This document shows, in pieces, positions 1 to 7,500 of a stretch of DNA of 14,465 nt; the stretch's first letter is position 1; each line of letters opens with the position of its first letter. Made by a program: the position numbers and the translations under genes. The DNA lies in contig DGSY01000196.1 of the NCBI GenBank assembly GCA_002394125.1, positions 1-14,465 on the forward strand. The letters run 5' to 3'. Source of the stretch: Ruminococcus sp. UBA4350. GTDB lineage: Bacteria; Bacillota; Clostridia; Oscillospirales; Ruminococcaceae. The notes under the pieces were generated by a model. The model saw nothing but the letters and a program-made list of their open reading frames with translations. It had not been told where the DNA came from and did no database searches.

Positions 1-146
1 ATTCCTAAAGTTCTCCGGACACGAACGGAAGCAGAATAATACGAAGCCCAGACCGTAAAATAGGCGCGAACAGCGCCGTAACAGCGACGCAACCGGTATG
101 CTTCGCAAAACGGCGCCGGAGGGAAACGGCACCGGGCACTGCCCGG
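1..146 (+). repeat. Structured repeat, copy 1 (left end cut by window edge)
   Basis: This is a non-coding repeat whose second copy lies at 13293-13518 in the same orientation. The ungapped core 48-130 matches 13391-13473 over 83 bases with about 11 differences, and TAAAGTTCTCC at 6-16 matches 13350-13360. Predicted pairing: TTCTCC (11-16) with GGAGGG (118-123); GCGCCGT (73-79) with ACGGCGC (110-116), or alternatively GGCGC (63-67) with GCGCC (73-77); and a terminal hairpin with CCGGGC (132-137), loop ACT and GCCCGG (141-146). Several differences between the copies are compensatory, which argues for a selected fold. The left flank seen in copy 2 would lie before base 1. The strand is arbitrary. 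It may be a structured RNA or a MITE-like element; no family name is assigned. Confidence 0.75.
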
Positions 147-158
147 CTTGCTTTTTTT
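132..158 (+). terminator. Terminator-like hairpin plus T-tract at the 3' edge of repeat copy 1
   Basis: A 6-bp GC-only stem (132-137 with 141-146, loop ACT) is followed after CTTGC by a run of seven T at 152-158. This is the form of an intrinsic terminator for transcription entering from the left. It overlaps the -35 box of the tgt promoter, so it would insulate tgt from upstream reading. The five-base gap between stem and T-run, and the shared role of the hairpin in the repeat, keep confidence moderate. Confidence 0.4.
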
Positions 159-176
159 GGGGATTTGTGGTATGAT
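148..176 (+). promoter_or_regulatory. Sigma-A promoter of the tgt operon
   Basis: A -35 box TTGCTT (148-153) and a -10 box TATGAT (171-176) are separated by exactly 17 bases, and TGG immediately before the -10 gives the extended TGn motif. Transcription would start near 183, leaving a leader of about 27 bases before the tgt ATG. The -35 sits in the T-tract that follows the terminal hairpin of repeat copy 1. Because the -10 precedes the ATG at 210, it also argues against any upstream start for tgt. Confidence 0.75.
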
Positions 177-209
177 AGAGGAGACAGTGAAATCAAAGGA
201 GAAAACAGT

Positions 210-1349
210 ATGTTTGAACTGCTGAAACAGGAACAGACCGCCCGCCGCGGCGTCTTCCATACCGTTCACGGCGACTTCCGGACACCGTGCTTCATGAATG
301 TCGCGACCGCCGGTGCGATCAAGGGCGCACTCTCCGCCCGTGACCTCGAAGCTGTCGGCTGTCAGGTCATGCTATGCAATACCTATCATCTCCATGTCCG
401 CCCTGGCGATGAGATCGTCCGGCAAATGGGCGGCTTGCAGGGCTTTACCGGCTGGCACGGCCCCACGCTGACCGATTCCGGCGGATTTCAGGTTTTCTCG
501 CTCTCGCAGCTCCGCAAGATCAGGGAGGAGGGCGTGACCTTCCGCTCCCATGTGGACGGCAGACGCATTTTCATGGGGCCGGAGGAGAGTATGCGCATTC
601 AGTCGCATCTCGGCTCGACGATCGCAATGGCATTCGATGAATGCGTGGAGAATCCCGCACCGTATGAATACGCAAAAAAAAGCTGCGAGCGCACTACGCG
701 CTGGCTGAAGCGCTGCAAAACCGAAATGGCAAGGCTCAATGCGGAGGAGGGGACGATCAATCCGCATCAGCTCCTGTTCGGCATCAATCAGGGCTGCACC
801 TTCCCCGATCTCCGCGTCGCGCATATGGACGAGATCGCGCAGCTCGATATGGACGGCTATGCGATCGGCGGACTGGCCGTCGGTGAGCCGACCGAGGTGA
901 TGTATGATATCATCGAGCACGTCGAGCCGCATATGCCGAAGGAGAAGATCCGCTATCTCATGGGCGTCGGTACGCCGCAGAATATCGTCGAAGCAGCGGC
1001 GCGCGGCATCGACCTCTTTGACTGCGTGATGCCGAGCCGCAATGCCCGCCACGCGACGGTCTTCACGATGCGCGGCATCATGCATCTGACGAATCAGTGC
1101 TTTGCGGTCGATCCGCGGCCGATCGAGCCGGGCTGTCAGTGCCCGACCTGCCGGAATTTCTCCCGCGCCTATATCCGGCATCTGTTCAAGGCCGGGGAGC
1201 AGCTCGCGGGCAGACTGGCCGTGCAGCACAATCTCTGGTTCTACAACAATCTCATGCAGCAGATCCGCGACAATCTCGATGCAGGCACATTTGCGCAGTT
1301 CCGGGCGGAACATTCCGAACAGCTCGGCAGGCTCTATGAGGGGGACTGA
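210..1349 (+). CDS. tgt: tRNA-guanine(34) transglycosylase (queuine tRNA-ribosyltransferase)
   Basis: In bacteria this enzyme exchanges guanine 34 of GUN-anticodon tRNAs (Asp, Asn, His, Tyr) for preQ1, a step of queuosine synthesis in the cytoplasm. The 379-residue protein has the usual bacterial length. Visible motifs are DSGGFQ (D89), the IGGLAVGE loop (219-226), GVGTP (252-256) and the nucleophile in DLFDCV (D271). The zinc site has C309, C311, C314 and H340; all four, like the nucleophile, keep a constant offset from the Zymomonas enzyme. The ATG at 210 is chosen because AAAGGAG lies eight bases upstream. A longer in-frame TTG start at 165 would lie upstream of the predicted transcript start. 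It is the first gene of a five-gene run, and the next start lies two bases after its stop. No other queuosine gene is in the window. Confidence 0.97.
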   Translation: MFELLKQEQTARRGVFHTVHGDFRTPCFMNVATAGAIKGALSARDLEAVGCQVMLCNTYHLHVRPGDEIVRQMGGLQGFTGWHGPTLTDSGGFQVFSLSQLRKIREEGVTFRSHVDGRRIFMGPEESMRIQSHLGSTIAMAFDECVENPAPYEYAKKSCERTTRWLKRCKTEMARLNAEEGTINPHQLLFGINQGCTFPDLRVAHMDEIAQLDMDGYAIGGLAVGEPTEVMYDIIEHVEPHMPKEKIRYLMGVGTPQNIVEAAARGIDLFDCVMPSRNARHATVFTMRGIMHLTNQCFAVDPRPIEPGCQCPTCRNFSRAYIRHLFKAGEQLAGRLAVQHNLWFYNNLMQQIRDNLDAGTFAQFRAEHSEQLGRLYEGD

Positions 1350-1351
1350 AT

Positions 1352-1873
1352 ATGAACAGGATCGTTATTGCACTGCTGATCATCATTCCGGTATTTCTGA
1401 TTGTGCTGCTCGCAATGAGCGGGATCCGGAATTATGACGAGGACAGTCTGACCGGAGAGGTACAGACCGGCGCAAAGGACTTTTACAGCGGCCTGCGTCA
1501 TTATGCGGATGAGGCCGCGGAGAATGAACAGGATCCGCCGTTCCGTGATGCGGGGTATTCTGCATCCGTGAAGTATGATTCGGGTATCGTCGAGACCGCT
1601 GCGCTGGATAATCCCTCCGAGAAAAAAACGCTGACGCTGAATATTCTGGGGCTGGATCCGAAAAGCTATCAGCACGATATGTATTTTGTATTCCGCGTAA
1701 AAGACGGCGCGGTTGTGCAGGTCAGCGCGTGCCGGAGCAATATCCTGACCGAAGCGGAGCTGACACCGGTCAGGCGGGAGAATGATCCTGTGCATCTGAC
1801 CCTCGCCGAATATTTTCTGAAACGGTATATCGCGTATTATCCGCCCTACAGTCCTGCACAGAATCAGGGGTGA
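1352..1873 (+). CDS. Hypothetical single-pass membrane-anchored protein
   Basis: This 173-residue protein is not recognised. Residues 4-23 form one strongly hydrophobic helix (rich in I, L, V and F) after a short positively charged start. The remaining 150 residues are soluble and acidic to neutral, so a membrane anchor with the body outside is likely. There is no lipobox, and no repeat or catalytic motif was found. The start is set by a GAGGGGG stretch inside the last codons of tgt, two bases upstream of which no spacer gene fits. The stop is four bases before the PP2C start, so the gene is translated from the same message as tgt and the phosphatase. A role with the phosphatase is possible from position only. 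Confidence 0.8.
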   Translation: MNRIVIALLIIIPVFLIVLLAMSGIRNYDEDSLTGEVQTGAKDFYSGLRHYADEAAENEQDPPFRDAGYSASVKYDSGIVETAALDNPSEKKTLTLNILGLDPKSYQHDMYFVFRVKDGAVVQVSACRSNILTEAELTPVRRENDPVHLTLAEYFLKRYIAYYPPYSPAQNQG

Positions 1874-1877
1874 TCTC

Positions 1878-2672
1878 ATGTATTATTGCTGCGGCATAAC
1901 AGAAAAGGGGAGCCGCGAACACAATGAGGATGCGTTTCTCATCCGCGGAAGCGTGCGCACCGAGGGCGGTGTGCAGACCGTCCTGACGGAGCCGTTCCTC
2001 ATGGCTGTCTGCGACGGCGTTTCCGGTGAAAATGCAGGTGAGCTTGCATCGCGCACCTGTCTGGAAATGCTCTCCACACTCGAATACAATGCGCGTGTCA
2101 ATCTCAAGCGCCGCATTCTCGATATCCATACGGCGATCGCGGAGCAGAGCGTCATGCAGAAAAGCACCGCGAATATGCAGACCACGCTCTGCGGCCTTGC
2201 GATCGACGAGAATGAGGGACTGCACTGCTTCAATGTCGGAGATTCGCGCATCTACCGCTACCGCGGCGGCACGCTGGAGCAGCTCAGCCGCGATCAGACG
2301 CTCGTGCAGATGCTCTATGACGAGGGCACGATCACGGTCGAGGAAAAGAAAAGTCATATGCACCGGCATATCGTGATGCCGGTCATCGGCAATCTGGAGG
2401 CGGAGCCGAAGCCGGAGGTCATCGTCTTTCCGGACGGGATGCGCACCGGCGATGTGATGCTGCTCTGCTCGGACGGTTTGAGCGATTACGCGACGACCTT
2501 TGAAATGGAGGAGGTTCTCGCGAAGCCGAAGCCGCTGCCGAGCCGTTTGCAGGAGCTTGTCGTGCTGGCGCTCGCGAACGGCGGCAAGGACAATATCACG
2601 GTCTCGGCGCTGGTGCGGTATCCGAAGGAGGTACCGGTTCCGGACATGAGCCTGATGAATGCAGAAGCATAA
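1878..2672 (+). CDS. PP2C-family serine/threonine protein phosphatase
   Basis: This is a metal-dependent phosphatase of the PppL/Stp/PrpC type, which removes phosphate from Ser and Thr and usually opposes PASTA-type (PknB-like) kinases. The 264 residues cover one complete PP2C domain. Visible motifs are REHNEDAF (metal ligand D18), CDGVSGENAGE (D46, G47), GDSRIYRYR (121-129), LSRDQTLVQ (136-144), CSDGLSDY (D199) and GGKDNITV (D238). AGGGG seven bases before the ATG supports the start. There is no membrane segment, so it acts in the cytoplasm. Its partner kinase is not in this window; in many firmicutes the two genes are adjacent, so this separation is worth noting. It lies between the hypothetical membrane protein and the GH5 gene in the same operon. 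Confidence 0.95.
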   Translation: MYYCCGITEKGSREHNEDAFLIRGSVRTEGGVQTVLTEPFLMAVCDGVSGENAGELASRTCLEMLSTLEYNARVNLKRRILDIHTAIAEQSVMQKSTANMQTTLCGLAIDENEGLHCFNVGDSRIYRYRGGTLEQLSRDQTLVQMLYDEGTITVEEKKSHMHRHIVMPVIGNLEAEPKPEVIVFPDGMRTGDVMLLCSDGLSDYATTFEMEEVLAKPKPLPSRLQELVVLALANGGKDNITVSALVRYPKEVPVPDMSLMNAEA

Positions 2673-2698
2673 AGACAGTACCGGAAAGAGGAAAGCAT

Positions 2699-3904
2699 AT
2701 GAAAATCAGAAAAGCGATCGCGCTGCTGCTGGCCGCGCTGAGTACACTCTGCGCGGGCTGTGCGGACAAGACCGCATCCGGCAGCTCGCAGGCGGATTCC
2801 GCCGTGCATCAGGATTCCGGCGGGAAAGCCGCTGCGCCTGCCTCCATGACGACGATGGAGGTCGTGCATGACATGGGGCTGGGCATCAATCTCGGCAATA
2901 CCTTTGAAGCGACGGCGGGTTCGCTGAGCGGCGGCGTCAGAAGCTATGAGACAAGCTGGGGCAGTCCGGAGATCACACAGGAGATCATTCAGGGCTATAA
3001 GAACGAGGGCTTCGGCGTGCTGCGCGTGCCGGTCGCATGGTCGAATATGATGGAGGCGGATTACACGATCTATCCGGAATATCTCAGCCGTGTGCATGAG
3101 GTCGTGCGCTGGGCGCTGGATGCCGGACTCTATGTGATCCTGAATATCCACTGGGACGGCGGCTGGTGGGACGGCTTTGCGTCCGATGCGAAAAAGGACA
3201 AGTGCATGGAAAAATATACCCGCATCTGGGAGCAGATCACCGACGAATTCGGCGCGGAGAATGAATATCTCATGTACGAATCGCTGAATGAGGAGGGCGC
3301 GTGGGATTCGCTCTGGAACCGCTACGGCGGCGACGATTCCGGCAAGCAGAAGGCCTATGATCTGCTGCTGGAGATCAACCAGAGATTTGTCGATACCGTC
3401 CGCGGAAAGGGCGGCACCGATGCAAAACGGCATCTGCTGATCGCGGGCTATGCGACCGATATCGACTGCACCTGCGATGAGATGTTCCGGATGCCGGAGG
3501 ATCCGCAGAACCGCTGTGCGGTTTCGGTGCATTACTATACGCCGCCCACCTTCTGCATTCTGGAGCAGGATGCGGACTGGGGCAAGGCGCGCGCAAACTG
3601 GGGCTCGCCGCGTGATCTCAATGAGCTGAAGCAGAATTTTGAGAAGCTGACGCAGCGGTTCGTCTCGCAGGGCGTTCCGGTCATCATCGGTGAATACGGC
3701 TGTCCGACCAAAAACAAGGAGGCGGCTTCGATTCAGAAGTTTCTCAGCGCGGTCTGTGCGGAGGCGATCGCACGGGATATGTGTCCTGTGCTGTGGTCTA
3801 CGACTGGCAATTTCTATGACCGCAATGCCGCAAAAATGTACGATCCGGCACTGCATGATGCAATGTTTGCAGCATTGCAGCCGCAGTCCGAGGATGCAGC
3901 CTGA
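2699..3904 (+). CDS. GH5 glycoside hydrolase lipoprotein (endoglucanase-like)
   Basis: This is an exported glycosidase of family GH5 that probably cleaves beta-glucan, xyloglucan or a related plant polymer; subfamily 4 is my guess. Residues 1-20 form a signal peptide ending LCAGC, so C21 is the likely lipidated residue, although C18 at the -3 position is unusual. A Ser/Ala/Gly-rich linker reaches about residue 50. The TIM barrel follows: GINLGNTFEA (62-71), VLRVPVAW (107-114), NIHWDGGWW (149-157), SLNEE with acid/base E198, HYY (278-280) and IIGEYG with nucleophile E332, then LWSTTGNFYD (365-374). There is no dockerin and no carbohydrate-binding module, so it should sit on the cell membrane rather than on a scaffold. 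The start follows an AAAGAGGAAAG binding site. It is the fourth gene of the tgt operon. Confidence 0.93.
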   Translation: MKIRKAIALLLAALSTLCAGCADKTASGSSQADSAVHQDSGGKAAAPASMTTMEVVHDMGLGINLGNTFEATAGSLSGGVRSYETSWGSPEITQEIIQGYKNEGFGVLRVPVAWSNMMEADYTIYPEYLSRVHEVVRWALDAGLYVILNIHWDGGWWDGFASDAKKDKCMEKYTRIWEQITDEFGAENEYLMYESLNEEGAWDSLWNRYGGDDSGKQKAYDLLLEINQRFVDTVRGKGGTDAKRHLLIAGYATDIDCTCDEMFRMPEDPQNRCAVSVHYYTPPTFCILEQDADWGKARANWGSPRDLNELKQNFEKLTQRFVSQGVPVIIGEYGCPTKNKEAASIQKFLSAVCAEAIARDMCPVLWSTTGNFYDRNAAKMYDPALHDAMFAALQPQSEDAA

Positions 3905-3926
3905 TAAAAATGATAGGAGCAGAAAA

Positions 3927-4442
3927 ATGCAGATTCGCAGAATGATCCCGGAGGATGCAGAGGCACTCTCCAAAATGATCCGCAGAACGATCGCGATCAG
4001 CAACGGCCCGGACTATCCGAAATCGCAGATCGAAAAGCAGCTCGCGGTGCATTCACCGGAAATGATGCTGGAGCGCGCAGAGCAGGGGCATACCTATGTA
4101 TTCCTGCTGGACGGCGAGATCGTCGGCTGCGGCACGATCGCGCCCTATTGGGACAATGAAAACGAAAGCGTTCTGCTCTCGGTGTTTGTCATGCCGGAAT
4201 GTCAGGGGCGGGGCATCGGAAAATTCATTCTCGCATCGCTGGAGCATGACGAATACGGCCGCCGCGCCGAGCGGATCGAAGCGCCGACCAGCATCACCGG
4301 CGTGGAGTTTTATCTTTCCCGCGGCTACGGATTCAAGGGCGGAAAGAAGAAACTCGAGGACAATGTGCTGTACCGTCTGGAGAAATTCCCGAAAAAGAAA
4401 AAGGATGCCGAAAAGAAAAAGGACGCCGGATCCGATCAATGA
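3927..4442 (+). CDS. GNAT-family N-acetyltransferase
   Basis: This 171-residue cytoplasmic acetyltransferase uses acetyl-CoA; its substrate cannot be read from sequence. The GNAT fold is shown by an N-terminal MQIRRMIPEDAEAL segment, the central strand FLLDGEIVGCGTI (59-71) and the acetyl-CoA loop VMPECQGRGIGKFIL (88-102) carrying the Q/RxxGxG pattern at 93-98. The late segment FYLSRGYGFKG (128-138) is also typical. An odd Lys-rich tail follows (KKKK at 156-159, KKK at 163-165). The ATG at 3927 is preceded by AGGAG seven bases upstream. The frame is open further upstream, but that stretch lies inside the GH5 gene. It is the last gene of the operon, with a terminator starting 12 bases after the stop. 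Confidence 0.93.
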   Translation: MQIRRMIPEDAEALSKMIRRTIAISNGPDYPKSQIEKQLAVHSPEMMLERAEQGHTYVFLLDGEIVGCGTIAPYWDNENESVLLSVFVMPECQGRGIGKFILASLEHDEYGRRAERIEAPTSITGVEFYLSRGYGFKGGKKKLEDNVLYRLEKFPKKKKDAEKKKDAGSDQ

Positions 4443-4453
4443 GTATAAAGAAC

Positions 4454-4495
4454 GCCCCGAAGCGATCATTACGGATTGCTTCGGGGCTTTTTCTT
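4454..4495 (+). terminator. Rho-independent terminator of the tgt operon
   Basis: A perfect 10-bp stem, GCCCCGAAGC (4454-4463) with GCTTCGGGGC (4478-4487), and a 14-base loop are followed by TTTTTCTT. It sits between the converging GNAT and protease genes. Read on the - strand, the same hairpin lies about 22 bases after the protease stop and is followed by a weaker T-rich stretch, so it may end both transcripts. Confidence 0.92.
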
Positions 4496-4509
4496 ATGAA
4501 GCTGTTTTC

Positions 4510-7500
4510 TCAGGTTTTTTCTGTATCGGCAGCATTCAGCAGTTTCTGCAATTCACGCAGATCGAGCATATCAAGAATGCCGTCGCCGTTGAGATCGGCC
4601 CGTGCCGGCGCGATCCTGTCCGGATCCAGCAGATTATATTCTGTCATGATCGCGAGCATCATCGTGATATCTGCTTTCGAGCAGCGGCCGTCACCGTTGA
4701 TGTCACCGTGCAGTGTGTCGGCCTGCTGATAGATGAAGCCGTACTGATCGGCATATTCTGCGGCAGTGCAGCCGGGATATCCGATCACGACCGTCCCCTC
4801 CGGCAGGATCGCGAACAGTGCCTCCGGTATGAACTGCACGGGCAGTCCCTCAGCAAACGGCTTGAGGATCAGCTGCGAATCTCCGCTGAAGCCCTTTGCC
4901 AGTCCGTAGACCTCAGCGAAGCCGTTCTCCTGACTGATGCGGTAGACAACGCCGCCCTCCGGGTCGGTCAGACGCTCCATATCCGGATTGGAATTGTCCC
5001 GCAGGATCAGATCAAAGGAACGGTTCGTGCCGGAGATATCGGTCGGCGCAAAGAGGAAATAATAGGTCCCGCCGTTTTCCGGATAGCTCAGCGGCAGCGC
5101 TTCTCTGCCCTTCATGAACATCGTCGAGAGCAGCTCGCCCTTGTCATTGTAGACCTGCACGCTTAAGCGGCATCTTGCATCGTAGACCAGAAGCTCCAGC
5201 TCTGCCGCAAAGACACCCTCATACCGGAACAGCACATAGGGCGTGTCGATATCCGAGGCATAGTAGGATTCGTTCAGCAGGATCGGGAAGCTGTCGCCGC
5301 TACGGAGCGTTTCGGCATCCGGCACGACGATCTGATATTCCACATCGCAGACGCCGTAATAATCGCCGATCCCGTAATAATTCGCGCTTGCCGTTCCGAC
5401 ATTGACATCATCGGACGTGTAGCGCAGCTTGTAGTCCTTGCCCTCGACGAGCGTATAATCGCCGTCAATGAACTGCACCGGCGGCGCGATCTGTTCACCC
5501 GTCCAGAGCTGCGGCGCCGTGACGACCTCGCAGTCCGAGAGCAGATGCAGCGTGGTTTCAAGGCGGAAATGGATCGTTCCCTCGCGTTCCTCGCCGTTGA
5601 ATTTGACCATGAGATAGCGCGTCTCACCGGCAGGCACCGTGAATTTGACGGCATTCGTACCCGCGCCGTAATCCTGCTCCAGCATTTCCAGATCCTCCGA
5701 AAATACGCGCAGAACGGTATTCGGAACATCGGTCGTGCCGAGCAGATAGCTCATGTCGGTCTCCGGCGTGACGCGGTAGCAGGCGAGGCGGTCATCGAGC
5801 GTGACCGTGACCGAATGTGAACCGATCTCCAGCTCCGGCGCATCCTCAGGGATGGAGACATAGATGTTGAATTTTCCGTCCTGAATGCCCCAGCTGGTAT
5901 TGGTCGGCCGCAGCGAGAATGCGCATTCGCCGAAAAGAACATTGCTGTCCTTGTAGATGACCGTGAAATCCTTCTTCTCCTCCAGAACGGTTCCGTCGGG
6001 TGCGGTCACGGTCACGGGGCAGGGGACCTCCGTGCCGGTATAGGGCATATCGGTGATCTCGACCGCCGCATCTGCCAGCGAATAAGGACGCAGCACCGTG
6101 ATATCTGCCGAGGATGCGGCATCCGCAAACTCACGGCAGCAGACAACGCAGTATTCGCCGTTCGTCAGCTGATAGTCGTTCAGTTCCCCTTTCATCGGCG
6201 CGATGCGCGAACACATATTCACCTCCGGCAGATACCGGAACATCTGCGTGACGATACCGCCGGAGCGCTTCTCATTGACGATGCGGTAGCGCATGACAGC
6301 ATTCGGCGTTGCGCCGTCCTCGACCTTGAAGCGCAGCACCGTGATCCGGCTGTCCGCACAGGTCACCCTGACCGGCTCGCGCTCCGTGATATAGGAATCC
6401 GGCAGCTCCGGATAGTTGTAGACCAGCTCCGCCGAGCGGATTAGCTGACCGTAATAGAGTCCGGTGCCGACGATCGTGATCTCCGCCTGTCCCGGCACAT
6501 CCTGTCTTCTCGGAATGACCTGAAAATCCTTTCCGGGGGTCAGACTTTCGCCGCCGAGCGTCAGATTGACCTTCGGCATGAACGGCTCCTCCGGATCGTA
6601 TTCCGCATTGAATTTTCCGGTGACGACTGCCTGCCGGATATCGTAATCCTTCTGCGTGACCGTGACCGTATACTTTGCAGCGGAATTTGCACCGCAGCGC
6701 AGATAATAGGTCTGGCCGGCACGGAGCATGACGGAGGTATGGAAAAAGAGGCCGGTGATCTCGGAATAATCCGCCTTGACATAAACCGTTTCCTCTCCGT
6801 CCGGCGTATTGGCGATGGAGCATTTCGACTGGAATCCGGCATATTCCGCATTCCGGAAGGAGCCGACACGGTTCCGCGTGATATAGTCCTCTGCATAGCC
6901 CTCGCCGGGGGATGCGTAGAAATTGTAGACCGCGCTGACCTTCGGGATGAAAACACAGACCGCAGGATCATAGCGGCTGTCCAGCTCGACCGGAATGACC
7001 GTGTCCTCCTGGATCTGCTGATAGACGGAGACCGTCTGCGCGATCATGCCGAAGTAATTGCCGATGCCGTAAACACGGATGCGCTGATTCTGGTTATGCG
7101 TTTCGTACCGGATGATATAATCGGTATTCTCGGTCAGCGTTTCGCCCTCCGGACTGAGTACGGCTGTCTCCGGATGATACGCCGTATTATATGCGATCCT
7201 GTTCGGCGCCGTGACCCGCAGACGGCAGTCCGCAAGATCATGCGACGGCGATTTTCCGCTCAGGATCACGGAATAGCTTCCGTTCCAGAGGCCGCTGACC
7301 GTAAAGTAATACGCTGTTCCGGCGGTCAGATCGGCGCGCAGAATTGTCTTTCCGTCTTCGAGCTCCGAATATGTCACGGCACGGCCTGCCGCATCCGTCA
7401 TGAGACAGAACGTTCCGGCATCGCCGTATGTCCGCAGCGCATAGCTTCCGCTTTCGGCCGGCGTGAACGAATAAAATGCGGTCTGACCGTCTTCATTCGG

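Noticed and set aside
5..196. Similar - strand peptides encoded by both repeat copies
   Set aside because: The shared peptide comes from the repeat itself. Differences change many residues but preserve base pairing, and neither copy has a good start site.
165..209. Upstream extension of tgt from TTG at 165
   Set aside because: It would start before the predicted -10 box; the ATG at 210 has a proper AAAGGAG site and gives the normal family N-terminus.
372..1313. Long open frame on the - strand opposite tgt
   Set aside because: It is fully antisense to a clear tgt gene and has no binding site or recognisable domain. High GC keeps stops rare in this frame.
3690..3926. Upstream extension of the acetyltransferase frame
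   Set aside because: It lies inside the GH5 gene and reads as Arg/Ser-rich noise; the ATG at 3927 has AGGAG and begins the GNAT fold.
2486..4003. Long - strand frame opposite the PP2C and GH5 genes
   Set aside because: It crosses two well-supported genes, has no domain signal, and its composition is that of a reversed coding frame.
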